Shown here: positions 24,093-36,087 of the stretch, piece after piece
Layout: the number at the start of each line of letters is the position of its first letter
Position numbering within the stretch: the first letter of the stretch is position 1
Assembly: GCA_018873245.2 (NCBI GenBank)
Contig: JAEMBT020000005.1
Span: 11,358,001 to 11,422,000 of the forward strand
Origin: Archegozetes longisetosus
Lineage: Eukaryota > Arthropoda > Arachnida > Sarcoptiformes > Trhypochthoniidae
Length of the DNA stretch: 64,000 nucleotides
Direction of reading: 5' to 3'
Notes under the pieces: model-generated
What the model saw: only the letters and a program-made list of their open reading frames with translations
Told to the model about the DNA's origin: nothing
Database searches by the model: none
Program-made: the position numbers and the translations under genes

Positions 24093-25907
24093 ATGACAGT
24101 TCAAAAAATTGAGAAACAAATTAACTCTAAAAAGTTCCCTGTTTGGGATAAAATGGTTTATACAACTATCATAAGCTTAAATCTAATGACAATTGTAACT
24201 AAAAATTTATCAAATTGTTTGTGTGACTAATTGTCTGTTAATTACTTGGTCGTGTCGGTGATTGGCTGTAGAATCAGAAAAATTCTTTCTTAAAATCAGC
24301 AACTTTCTCATTAAATATTTTCGATTAATTAAAAAAGTTGTTTTAACTAATCTGAATTAATATTGTTGTCATCTGTGACTAACACAATCAAATGAAATTT
24401 GATTTGCAATTTGTTTCTAGAAATGATTCAATTGACGATTAATTATATATCTATACTTATATAGGGTTTAACGGGTTCTTTGTTTGGTCCCGCATTAGTT
24501 GATTTGAAATATATACTGAATACTTCTATGAGCTGGATTTCATTGATTAAAGCTTTTCAAGTTTTTGGTTATCTGATTGGCACACTTTGTAAGATAAGAC
24601 TAACTTTTGTATTAATCCGTGAATTTTCTATCAAAGTTTAAAATTTATATTAAATCTAAAAAATAAATGATAATTTAGGTGGCTTTCTATACAAATATGT
24701 GAATCGACAAATAGCAACAATAGTTCAAATAGCATTGCTGGGTGTGATCACTATTTTAGTGCCTTATTCTAAGAACTTGTGGACTTTATACCTATATTTC
24801 TGGATATATGGTTTTGGTTGTGGCGCATCCAACAATGCAACAAATGTTTGGCTCATAGAAATGTGGCAAAAAATAATGCACCTGTTCTACTGCTATCACA
24901 ATTCATGTTTGGTTTAGGATCTATTTTTGGGCCACTACTAGAAAAACCTTATTTAACTGGTGAACATTTCATCGATCATAATCATACTTATAGTTTCAAT
25001 TTATCAGCGATTTCAGCAAATCAGACTCCACTCATGACTGAAGATATTGATAGACGATCTAAACTTAAGACACCATTCCTTATGAATGGAATCATTCAGT
25101 TGATGGGTATTTGTAAAGCTAAATTTGATTCATAATTCAGTTGAGACAATAAACATATTGACAATTTGACTCTTCTTAGGACCGATATTAATGGCGATTA
25201 TGTTTGTAATGAAAAGATATCGATATTGTCCTAAAAGCACAGAAGAAAATGACGAAAGCTCTAAACAAAAGCTGTTTCATCACAAATCCAGTCGACGAAT
25301 GTTTATGATGATTTTATTGTCAACTTTCGTGGCATTTTATTGTTTGTCAGAGGCCACATTTTTACGATTTAATGCAACTTATTATCAATACATCCCACTC
25401 AGACTGACTGCCAGTAAGTCGGCTGAAGTCGTTTCAATGATAGCGTTGTGCTATACTGTTGGTCGAGGAATCAGTGTTTTCGTATCATTTAAGATAAGAT
25501 CTGAACATATGATTACTTACCATTTGTTTATTGTTGTCATAGCACTTATTGTTCTATTTTTCGGCCAAAACTCTATATATGTTCTGTGGGCCGGAAGTTT
25601 GAGCTTAGGTTTTGGTTTTTCATCAATATTTCCCTCAATATTGTCATTCATTAGCCAACACATACAAATGACTAATAGAATTGGGACAATATTAACATTT
25701 TCTTCATCTATTCTAACTCTGTTCTCACCATATATTTTGGGTACTTTTATAGAAAAATATCCCCAAATATTCATTTATTCAATAGCTGCAAGTCTTTCAA
25801 TAAGTATTTTGTTATTTGCTTTTATTCTATATTTTATAAGAAAGACAGAAAAAAATAACTCGATATATACTAATAATGATATTGAGACACCACATCAAAG
25901 TTTATAA
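24093..25907 (+). CDS. Major facilitator superfamily transporter (MFSD4-like), with one frame break
   Basis: Exons: 24093-24194, 24465-24588, 24679-25106 and 25180-25907. Starts ATG; about 460 residues in total, the normal MFS length with about 12 membrane segments. Exon 2 carries G-L-T-G-S-L-F-G-P-A-L-V-D-L, matching the first-helix motif of MFSD4-type carriers (GPTLLDL). FGCGASNNATNVWLIEMW and FMFGLGSIFGPLLEKPYL follow. The C-terminal half has helices from 25300 to 25840 and ends in an acidic tail. The frame changes inside exon 3, at the A6 run near 24869-24874, where one base appears to be missing; counting one extra base makes the total divisible by three. Either a young pseudogene or a sequencing error. 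The substrate cannot be told; related vertebrate proteins include a sodium-dependent sugar carrier. Confidence 0.8.
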
Positions 25908-27367
25908 ACTGAAGTCTTTCATATTTTAACACTTTTAAATCATACAATTCTAGCAATTTTGATTGATAACAAAAGGTCTGCAGCTATTGACTCAAAATTA
26001 TTATTATTATTGAATGAGAACTAGATTATTCCAAACACTAAATGTTTAGAATTATCAGAACTTGATTGTAAAATGTTAGGATAAAGTCTATTTCCTGAAA
26101 ATTTTGAAAGATCGCACCCACTCTAAATCCTTTGCAATTCAGCCCTTATAACAAACTATTAAATAGTAAATATTTTATTCGTAATTTAGTTTAATCTGAA
26201 TTACTTTAACTTGGTATTTTCAAAATAAATTGAAACAGAATAGGAAATGAAGTTCTATAAAGATTTGAGAAGTAGGTAAATTTTGAATTCAAATACTTTT
26301 TTATAAGAAATACATTCATTTTAAATTAATCTTTCATTTATATTTATTTCTTATTATTTATTAAATTTTTTTGTAGTTAAAATAAAATTGATTTGGAATA
26401 AAGAACGTTTTATGAGTTATACTTTTTATTTCATAATCTCTTTTTTAAAGATCTTTAATCCTTTTAATTCAAAAAAGGGGTTTTCCTTGAATAAAAGCAA
26501 AACAAGAGTAAAAAATAGATATCGCAATAAAATTACTTAAACTTACTAGTTGTAAATTAAAAGTTTTGAGATAGTGTCTTTTTATAGTATGAATATTTTG
26601 TATTACATTTTTCATGTAATATTTCGTAAAATCAAATATTGTCTTACTAGAGTTTTTTGGGTGTCACAAAGTAATTTTAATTATTTTTGGCTAAAATATA
26701 CGTCAATGTAAGTAATTGAAAATTTCATAAAAATTAGCTGCTGAGCAGCTAAAATTTTTTTTTATAAATTTAGCATTTAAAAGGCGGACCTTCAAACAAT
26801 ACTTGTATTACCGTAACAACATCTACTACTAAATATATTGAACCGTTATTGCAATCATTATTAAAATTGCTTTTATTTAATTATTGTGTTGAATTTTAAT
26901 ATAAGTTTCATAATTGACACTTGAATTGAAGTAAACTTTAATTTTAATTTCTTATACTTTTATAATAAGACTAGAATAGTATGCCTATTAATTGCTAAGC
27001 ATTTAAATTTTGATAGCATTTTATTAAATTTTTATTTTATTCTTTGTTTTTAGTTATTTTCAATCAAGTTTGAATAAAAGCATAAAATTTACAAGCTATT
27101 GAATAATTTACTTATTAGCATTTTTGGGTTGAAAAATATAAACTTTCTGACAATAGTTGGCATCAGTACAATAACTATGCAAATAATAGTGTATTTCAGC
27201 TGAATAGTTTAGTGGAATGTTAGTTGAAAATTTGTAGGTTGAAATTTTCATTTAACTTTTATGAAAAGTTATTCAATCATACATAGAAGTTTATTATTTG
27301 CTGAAATGCAACCTAAATTTTAAAAATAAATTAAAAATGTAATTGCTTTGTATTTTTCGGCTTCAAA
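25908..27367. other. Intergenic, 1.5 kb
   Basis: Very AT-rich. A short perfect hairpin AGCTGCTGAGCAGCT lies near 26740 and is followed by a T run. In this eukaryotic context I do not call it a terminator. No gene seen. Confidence 0.4.
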
Positions 27368-27930
27368 ATGAAAATGGTAAGTATTAATCCTTTAAATGTG
27401 ACTAAGTTATTGGAAGACATAGTTAAGCAAAAGTATAGCGATTCAACTCCAACTAATGCTCAAGAAATAGAGTTGGCAGACAATTTATTGGGTGAATAGT
27501 AAATCTCAATAATTTGTGATAAAAGTTAATGAATAAACGTATTTTTATTACAGAAATCATCGAATCTTGTCTCTCATCACCATCATTACGATTCGATTTT
27601 CATAAAACTTTAGCCTTTGATAAGAATTAAGATGACATTGAGAAAGATATTGATTATGAAGATGAAGAAAGTGTTGCAGAGAAAGTCAAAGTTTCTTTTA
27701 GTTTGAAAAAAGTAGTTGATTATTGAATGAGTGGCAAGGATGGGAAACGAAAGTGGGTATCGGTTGCTAATCGATATTGTTTTGCGAAAGAAACGATGCA
27801 GTTGTATCGATTCAAAGATTACGTTGAGAATTTTGGAACAAGAGAAGAAAAGCTTAAACAAGTATGGCATCAAGCTGGTGTTGTAAAAAGAAAATTTCTA
27901 GAAATTTTACATCACTACATCAAACTCTAA
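27368..27930 (+). pseudogene. Transposon-derived ORF relic
   Basis: Begins ATG at 27368 (ends NLLGE at a stop). The frame resumes around 27557 after an acceptor-like TTACAG with IIESCLSSP and an acidic stretch (DDIEKDIDYEDEES), then 27727-27930 carries SGKDGKRKWVSVANRY, R-F-K-D-Y and EEKLKQVW. This layout (acidic region; S-G-K-x-G-K-R; V-x-N-R-F/Y; Q-L-x-R-F; G-x-R-x-E-K-L) is the N-terminal block of a repetitive arthropod transposon protein I have seen as an uncharacterised family. Stops at about 27627 and 27724 show decay. Function in the element is probably DNA binding (inference). Confidence 0.45.
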
Positions 27931-27986
27931 AAAAATTTCAAGAACACAAGAGTCAAGGTGTATTCATTAAAAGACTAATGTAAATC

Positions 27987-27990
<4 letters not shown>

Positions 27991-28022
<32 letters not shown>
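27991..28022. repeat. (GA)n microsatellite
   Basis: Dinucleotide run of about 31 bp, located between the transposon relic and the LTR element. Confidence 0.95.
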
Positions 28023-28025
<3 letters not shown>

Positions 28026-28410
28026 ATAAAACTTCATTTCGATTGTTCTTTGATTTATTAGTTCAAATCACTAATAAATAGTGTTACAAGTAGTTTGAAG
28101 AACACCTAATCTGATAATGTTATTTTTGAAAATCTTTCAAAACGTTATTTTAAGATCTTTATCTAATAATAATCAAAAATTTTAGAGTTCAAGTGACACA
28201 ACTTCATTCTTTAATTTTAAGATAAGTAAGTATTCTTTATTTGATATGATTTCGAAATAACAAAGCAAATACTTATAACTTCGAGACGTGTTTCAAATAT
28301 ATTTTGTATAGGTTAGTATTTCAGGAAGTTTATATACACTGTAAAACAAGTATATCTTTTTCAGAATGTTATAAATACTTTTCTAAAAGAAAGCTTTACT
28401 GTTACTTAAC

Positions 28411-28988
28411 TGTTACAGAGCACTAGACGGCTCTATATTGCTATATAGCAGTGTATTGCTATGTAGTGTTATAGAGTTAGAGTGAGTGTTAGAGTTAGCG
28501 TTAGCGTTAGTTTTAGATATTATATGTATTAGATATGTGTTTGCATTGTAAGTATGTATGTATGTAAGTTTGTATGTAGCATGGGCCCCAAGTGAAGGGT
28601 CACGCTTCATAAACTTAATGTTTGTTTTGTTTTATTTCTAAGTTTAAAGGAGAAAAAGGGAAAAAGTATAGAGAGTTGGAAGAAAAAGTTGGTGATATTT
28701 TAGATACGAGTTAGTTATGTTTTAGAGATAAGAGAGTTTGGAGGTGAAGAGAACAAGTGTGCACACTATAGATGTATGGAGTTATTATTTGTGTATTGGT
28801 TTTTATTTGGAAAATTTTGATATTTTTGTATTTCATCTATTTGTCAAAACTTATGTCGTATCAATAAATATAATATTTGATGTGTACTGGTGTTTATAAC
28901 TGTGTTTTTTCAGAATAACTGTCATTGTTTACAGTACAGTTATAGAAGTACAGTCCTAATAGTAACAGTAAGTCCAGTAACTGTAACA
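28411..28988 (+). repeat. 5' LTR, 578 bp
   Basis: TGTTAC...GTAACA ends form a 6-bp inverted repeat. Contains runs of GTTAG-like repeats around 28480-28520 and a possible polyadenylation signal (AATAAA near 28863). Minus-strand open frames inside it are chance; the identical frame recurs in the 3' LTR. Confidence 0.95.
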
Positions 28989-28992
28989 TATA

Positions 28993-29008
28993 TGGTGGAG
29001 GCGCATAG
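28993..29008 (+). promoter_or_regulatory. Candidate primer-binding site
   Basis: TGGTGGAGGCGCATAG begins four bases after the 5' LTR. It starts with TGG, complementary to the CCA end of a tRNA. I cannot name the tRNA with confidence. Confidence 0.4.
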
Positions 29009-29030
29009 TTGTGGATTTCGGTGAGTTATA

Positions 29031-31032
29031 ATGAATTTTGATAGAGAATTATTTTCTTCTGACTTGCCCTTCGCTCGGAAGGGGGATGGGTCAGACCGTT
29101 CATCTGAAGATGACGAACATTCTTTAAAATCAGACAATGAAAATCAGAATCTTGAAGGGAGTTTTGTAACATCAAACCCTACTTTCTTTACATCTGAGAC
29201 TCACTTAAACAATGCATCACAAGCTTCTAAGCGTTTAAATTTTAAAAGGATGACCTTTTGAATAAATCGAAACCTAATATAATGATATGGGTTGATTTGA
29301 TTGATAAAATCCCACCCATCAAAACCAGAAGCCTTTTCGAATACTATAAATTGCATGACTCGAACAATGATAGAAATTGGTTGTATTTATATGATATTTT
29401 ATCAGCTCATGAATTGAATGAAATGATTTCAAAATATGGATCTATTAGTTTGAATGATAATACTGGAGCTGTTTTACAATCTAATTCTGATAATCTTGTT
29501 TTAAATAAAACTGAATCTCAATTATCCGAATACGAATACCGTAGCGTTAGACCTAAATATACGTATTCAAAACAATTGCAAGCGAGTAACTCATTCAGTA
29601 CTAAAGTCTGCTACAGTCAAGACCCTGCCATAAATACTATTAACATGAGCACTAGCTCTATGACAGGAACTGTATTTACCACTACTAACAAACCCTTATC
29701 GGCTACTGGCTTGACATCCGACGCAACTAATAAGAAACGAAGTTCTAATATTTTCATGCCCCAGTTGAATACACTTGATGGTAACCAATTAAAACCCAGA
29801 ACATAGGGCTGCCCAAACTTGATAAAGAGACCAATAATTTGGTTACTGCCCTCGAAAATTTATCTATCGGCTCAAATATTGTTAACAGACCACCGATTTT
29901 TAATACTGACTCTGATCCAAGAATTTGGCTCAAAAAATTTGAAAAGTCAGCTTTAATTAACGGTTGGAATGATGTGCATAAAGTTAAACATTTTCCAAAG
30001 TTTGTTTGCGATGATGTTATTAGTTGGATGAGCGAAAATATTACATCTCTCGATTCAATTGATTGGGGTGTACTCAAAACTGAATTTTTGAATGAATTTC
30101 AGTGTAAAGACAAAGGCATTTCGAATAGGGTCAAACTAACCCAATTAAAACAAGAACCCAAAGAATCTGTTCGCTCTTACTTTAGAAGAGCTTTAGATTT
30201 ATGCGATGCAGTCAATGAACAAATGTCAACTAACGAAAAAGTAGACATTATAACCTTTGGGTTGAGGTATGAGATAAGAAATAAGATACTTAATGTGGGC
30301 ATTTGGCCATTAACTAATGGTATTAAGCAACTAAAAGAAATTGCTATAAATGCTGAGAATTTCATTGAAATGAATAAAGCCATAGATTATCCACATAAGA
30401 AAATTAACCCTCAAAATAAGTTCCATAAGAGCAATTCTAACTATATAGCGAATGATCCTAACAACCAGGATTCCAATAATAATGATAACGAATTTATGTA
30501 TTATCCAGAGTTTAAAAAACCGGATAAAGAATATAAGGGCAACTCTTTCGAGCAGAATAAGAGAAATAGTATAGGAATTAGATATGAAAATGAGAAGTTT
30601 ACTTATCAGTGTTTTAGATGTGGTAGTTTTGATCATAAAATATATGAATGTCCCTTAAGAAAAAGAGATGAATATATTAGCAAAAGGCTCGAAAATGAAA
30701 AATCAAATTATCCAGAGGAGCGCAGAACAAGTGATTATAATAGATCTGATAATAATAACAGACCTCGTATCCAAACACAGAATAGATATTCTACAGGATA
30801 TAATAGAGGATACTATAAGCAAAGAGGAGATAGCTCGAGGTCGGAAATAAATTTTGTGAATAACTCCCAAAGACGTAATACTGAAGTTAAACAAGTCAAA
30901 CAAACTATCTCTAGAAAGAATGACAATTCAATTACAATTCCCTCAAATAATAATTCCGTAATCGAAAACAAACGTGGAACCGCTGATTTAAACGTAAGAA
31001 CGGGTCCGGAGAGGGTCGGATCCGAGAACTAA
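29031..31032 (+). pseudogene. gag: gag of the retroelement (interrupted)
   Basis: Structural polyprotein of the endogenous element. It starts at ATG 29031, 42 bp after the LTR, with an acidic, Ser-rich N-terminus. The open frame shifts by one base near 29246-29261 and again near 29785-29806; each break lies beside a short A or T run. The third segment (to 31032) holds the capsid-like region and a CCHC zinc knuckle, CFRCGSFDHKIYEC (C-x2-C-x4-H-x4-C), at about 30609-30650, followed by an Arg/Asn-rich tail typical of nucleocapsid. It ends at TAA 31030-31032. The next open stretch (protease) continues in the same frame directly after this stop. Confidence 0.85.
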
Positions 31033-34000
31033 AAACCAAATTTCCCTCCAAATAAGTTAAATTTCAGTTTAGAAGAGTTTGATGGACTATTATATATACC
31101 TGTTAAAGTCAATAATTTTACAGTTAACGCTTGCGTAGATACAGCATCAAACCAAACAGTTATTAGTAAAAATTTCTCAGATAAACTCAAATTGAATTAT
31201 TCGGATACGAAAACAAACTGTAGTGGTATAAGTAGAAAACTGATAAAACCCTTGGGAGAATCCACTGTGATGATCACCTTCAAAGAACAAATTTATGAGT
31301 TAAAAGTTCTAATAATTGATAAATTTGAAGATGATATCCTATTAGGATCAGACTTCCATGATTTGGCAAAACTAAAGATTGATTATGCTGATCGATCTGT
31401 CGAAATAGAAAATAATAAAAATACTAATGGAATAATTAAAAGGATAAAAAGGATAACTTTTCATAGTGAAGAAACTGTTGTAATACCGCCGAATTCTTAT
31501 AGATTTATTGATATTTCTCCGAAAACAAAAATTAATGATATCTGCGAGATAGAGCCAAGCTCGAAACTTGACACCAAACACCATTTATTAGTCGCAAATT
31601 CTTTATTCTTTCCAAATAATCCAGAGAGTCATAAAATTTTGATTGCAAATGAAACACCCTTTAATCAATATATTTATAAAAACCAAAAGGTAGGATATGC
31701 ATCAGATAATTTTGACAATTATGTAGAATGCGATTTCAGAATTAAAGCGAAAAAAGTTAAAAAATAGTTAAAATAAAAAGCATATTATTCCATCAAACAA
31801 AAACCAGATTCTAAATTAATATCACGTAAACAACAAGTCGTAAAGAATATTGAAAAGATTTTCGCGAATGATGCAGAAATAATCAAATCAGGAGAAGACA
31901 TTAAATTCAGAATAAATGAAGATCTTTCAGAAACAGAAAAGAAACAATTAATTAGTCTTTTGAATGATTACAAATCAGTCTTTAGCAAACATGATTTAGA
32001 CTTAGGCTATTGTAATGTAATTAAACATAAGATTTTAACTGAAGGTCCTCCCATTAATATACCTAATTACAAATTGTCGAATATTGAAAAGGAATATATC
32101 AGAAAGCAAGTTAAACACTTAATTGATGCTGGTATTGTAATCGATTCAACTTCACCCTATAATAGTCCAGTCTTACTTTGTCCGAAACCGGATGGAGTTC
32201 GTTTAGTTTTAGATTATAGAAAATTAAACTCAGTAACAAAAACAGATATTTTCCCGATTCCTCCAGTAAAGAGTGTGCTATCATCTTTAAATGGATCAAA
32301 ATATTTTGCCAAAATTGACTTAACAAGTGGCTTCTCACAAGTGGCTTTAGATGAAGATAGCCAACAAAAAACAGCTTTTAGTACAGATTCAGGTCATTAT
32401 CAATTTGTGGTCTTAGCTCAAGGGTTAAAAAACTCTCCAAGTTGTTTTTCAAGAACTCTTAATTGTGTGCTAGCAGGATTGGTTTGGGAAAAAGTAATAA
32501 ATTATATCGATGATTGTATAATTTTTGCAACTGATTTTCAGGAATTTTTAGACAGACTCAGATTAGTTTTCGAACGGTTCAAGAAGTATAACTTGAAAAT
32601 TAAAGCAACTAAATGTGAATTTGGTATGAAATCTATAGATTTTTTAGGGTTTAGAGTAAGTGAAGAGGGCATTGGTCTCGACCCCAAAAAGGTTGAATCG
32701 ATAGTTAAAATGCCTAAACCCCAAAATGTTAAACAATTACAAAGTTTTTTGGGTTGTATAAACTTTAATAGAGACCACATTAATCATTGTAGCGTAATCG
32801 CTAGACCCCTTTATAACTTGTTGAATAAAAATACTAAATACGTTTGGAACGAAGAACATGATAAAGCGTTTGAACAATTGAAAATGTCTTTAACTAATGC
32901 AAAAATCTTAGCTCATTTTGATGACAATTTACCCATAGTTGTTAAGACTGATGCCTCAGATTATGGTATAGGAGGTTGTTTGTGTCAGATACATGGGGAA
33001 AAGAAAGAAAAAGTTGTGAGTTATGTTAGCAAAACTTTAACAGGCTATCAAAAGAATTGGCCCATTTGTGACAAAGAATATTTTGCCGTATATTATTCAA
33101 TCAATGAATTTAGACCCTATTTAATGGGTAGACATTTTACACTGATAACAGATCATTCCAGTATTCATTGGATTAGAAATACGAAAAAAGTAAACAGTCG
33201 TTTATTTCGTTGGACACAATATTTATCTGATTTTGATTTTGATATCAAATACAGGTCTCCTAAATATACCTGTCAGGCAGATTGTTTATCCAGACTACCA
33301 ATAGATAATAAATCAACAGAGTTTGATGAGCCAGAAGTTGGTTTTAAAATTTTTAAGTGTAAAAAATTTCAGGTTTATGATATGGCACAAGAACAAAGGC
33401 AGGATGATGAAATTAGCCCTATTATCTCAATGTTTGAAAATGGGAAATTAGAGGACAACAGATATATTATGGGTTTAGAAGATAAGATTCTCTACAGAAT
33501 TGTAGAAATAGATGGAATTACCCATTATAATCTCTATCTACCAAGAAAATTTAGAAATGAGGTTATTGCTGAGAAGCATTGTAGTCCACTGAGCGGACAT
33601 TTTGGAGCAAATGTGACTTATAACAAGATAAGAGACAAATATTACTGGAAAAATTTATACAGTCAAGTTGAAGAGTTTGTTAAAAGTTGTCACGAATGTC
33701 AGCTAAATAAAATTAATAGGAAATTAAGTCCAGGAAATTGTCAGTTAATTGAGGTGGACAATCCCTTTTCTAGAGTTGAGATTGACATTTTGGGACCTTT
33801 AGATGAGACCCCTCGAAAGAATAAATATGTGGTAGTAGCCATCGATTACTTAACAAAATATGTGGAAATGCGTGCCATACCAAAACAAGATTCCTATAAT
33901 ATCGCTAAATTCCTGTATGAGGATATCATTACTCGACATTCTCCCCCTAAGGTATTGCAAAGCGATCGTGGAGCAGTATTTTTAAGTGATATAGTAAGTG

Positions 34001-34967
34001 CGATGATTTCTATTCATCCGCCCACTATACAAAAATTCACTAGCGGTTTTAACCCTCAGTGTCAAGGGCTAGTTGAGCGAACGAATGCTGTAATTAAAGA
34101 ATATCTACGCACTAATTGTTACACACAAGATACCGATTGGGATTTATTGATTCCTTCATGTCGATACAGTTTAAATACCAAAATAAATGCCACCACCAAA
34201 AGAAGTCCTTTTGAACTACTTTATAATCGTAGTCCTTACTCTTATTTGGACCTAGAATTAGGGTATAAAAAACTAACCCCAAAATCTTTCAATATTTTCG
34301 GTGAAAAGGCAAAATTAAAATATAAAAAGGAATTAGACAAAGCTAAAAACGAATAAAACTAAAACAGAAGAGAGCTGCTCTTAGGTATAACGACAATCAC
34401 AGACAACCAATATATTTGATTGGAGATCTAGTTTTAATTCGAAATAGACATCTAGACATTAATAAACATAGAGCCTTGCAAAGTAAATTTGAAGGCCCAT
34501 ATTTGGTTATTATGAGAGTGAGCCCCAGTCTTTACATACTACAAGACGTAGTTAATCCAAATATTCATAGGAAAGTAAATGTTCGTTTGATGGAACTGTA
34601 CTATTCCAAAGATTATGATTTTCTTAAGTCTCACCCACTTCCTAAGAAGTATGTAGCCGACATTCAGCTTTTAGAATCTGAAATTGATTCATATGACACT
34701 AATAGTGATAGTGAGACTGAAATATATTATAAAAGCGATAATATAGTCTCAGATGAGGAGATAGATCTTACCCCAGAAAATGACTCAAAGACAGAAGAAA
34801 TATCATTCTCTGAATTCCGAGATAATGAGAATGATAAAAATGTTACAAGAGCTGGACGAATAATTAGGACTCCCAAAAATTGGGGAATATGTTCTTTACT
34901 AAAAGGTTTTCATTATATAATTACTATATGTTCTAATTTTCAATTATATTCTTTTAAATTCTTTTAA
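31033..34967 (+). pseudogene. pol: pol of the retroelement: protease, RT, RNase H, integrase (interrupted)
   Basis: Protease active site D-T-A-S at 31138-31149, with the later LLGSDF motif. In-frame stops at 31765 (TAG) and 31774 (TAA), then an open frame to 34356. RT shows VLDYRKLN, FAKIDLTSGFSQV and the YIDD catalytic box (about residues 182-185 of the frame that starts at 31960). RNase H shows KTDASDYGIGG and TDHSSIHW. Integrase has the H..H and CHEC zinc site, then the catalytic Asp, Asp and Glu in VEIDILGPL, LQSDRGAVF and LVERTN. A one-base frame change near 34344-34354, at an A5 run, moves the integrase C-terminal domain (GDLVLIRNRH, FEGPYLV) into another frame to 34967. The enzymes would copy and integrate the element; as read here the polyprotein cannot be made uninterrupted. 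Confidence 0.9.
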
Positions 34968-35576
34968 ACTTATATTATAACCTCACGTATGATAAATTCT
35001 TTTATATTAACTTAGATGGTTTGTGTTATTGAACTTTATATTACACTATACACTAATTTTGGTTATGTGAAGGATATTTTAAAAAAAAGAACCCATTTAA
35101 AGGAATGTTTTTGAGATAGCGATGTTTTTAGATAGAATGAATGTTTATATAAAATAGATAATGAATCCAAAATCCTTATGAGTCATTTAACAGTAACAAC
35201 GAATGTAACGAAAATTTAACCACAATTCTAAGAATATGTAATTAGAATGTCAGATCCAGCTGTGAAAACTTTTGAATCATTGTTTATTTAGTATTTTATT
35301 AATGTAAGCAATTGTTTGCATATCATGTTGCATGTGCTATACAAAAATAATAAGAATATGATGAAGAAAGCGTACGCATTATTATTTTAAAGTCAATTTT
35401 TCTGAGAAGTTAGATGGTTATAGTTTATTTGGAGAAAGTTGATGCTTGAATGTCCGGACTTATGTCAACATTAACTGTATCCAAATGAGAACTATTGTTA
35501 TTATTAGAATTTAAATGAATACTTAGAAAAAGTCTTCTAATATTCAAATGATATTTAGTAATAAGTGTGAGAGTAC

Positions 35577-35597
35577 AATGAAACTATATGTTTCATT
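35577..35597 (+). repeat. Hairpin 1 (AATGAAAC-TATAT-GTTTCATT)
   Basis: Perfect 8-bp stem, 5-nt loop. The flanks GTGTGA and TCATAC can extend the stem with a G-U pair. Confidence 0.8.
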
Positions 35598-35635
35598 TCA
35601 TACTTATTCGATCACAATCTAATCAGAGGGATTAC

Positions 35636-35656
35636 AATGCGACTATATGTCGCATT
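35636..35656 (+). repeat. Hairpin 2 (AATGCGAC-TATAT-GTCGCATT)
   Basis: Perfect 8-bp stem with the same loop as hairpin 1. The two stem differences are both compensated on the other side (AA/TT to CG/CG). Outer AGAG and CTCT could also pair. Confidence 0.8.
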
Positions 35657-36087
35657 TCGCTCTCTTTTTGATTAAAATTTAATTGTATAAGATAAATACG
35701 GTAAGATCTGATAGGAAAACCTTTTAGGGTAATCAGTGTAGATAGACTTGAAGCGGATTCTAAAGGTATTTGGGATTCAATACTTAAATTTACAACAAAA
35801 TTTATTATGATACCGTTAAGGATAGAATTGCTTTGTTTAGATTCAAACACATTCCTTATCCAATACTTATTTTATACTTATACTTTGTTTATTTTGCTAA
35901 TATTCGTATATTATTGTAATAGATACTTCAAATAAGTTGAGTTATAAAAATAATACAATTGATTACGAAACAGATATATTTATAGCCGATCTAATCGCTA
36001 TGAATGTTAGTATTACTCTTGTTTTTGCGTGAACAACATCGGAAGGGAAGCTTTGAAAAAATTAGAAAGTGAACGAAACGAGGAAAT

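Larger units (their letters stand above)
34968..36087 (+). other. pol-env spacer of the retroelement, with two matching hairpins
   Basis: About 1.1 kb without a usable frame, unusually long for this element type. It contains two inverted repeats with the same TATAT loop, at 35577-35597 and 35636-35656. It may also hold splice signals for a subgenomic env RNA; none could be chosen with confidence. Confidence 0.6.

Noticed and set aside
26735..26765. Hairpin followed by T run resembling a bacterial terminator
   Set aside because: The window is eukaryotic, so rho-independent termination does not apply; AT-rich background makes such T runs common.
28413..28610. Minus-strand open frame of 65 codons, repeated at 38798-38995
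   Set aside because: Lies wholly inside each LTR and is low-complexity (Asn/Thr/Ser-rich from GTTAG-type repeats); it recurs only because the LTRs are identical.
35632..35850. Minus-strand frame in the pol-env spacer
   Set aside because: Overlaps the hairpin pair, is antisense to the retroelement and carries no recognisable domain.
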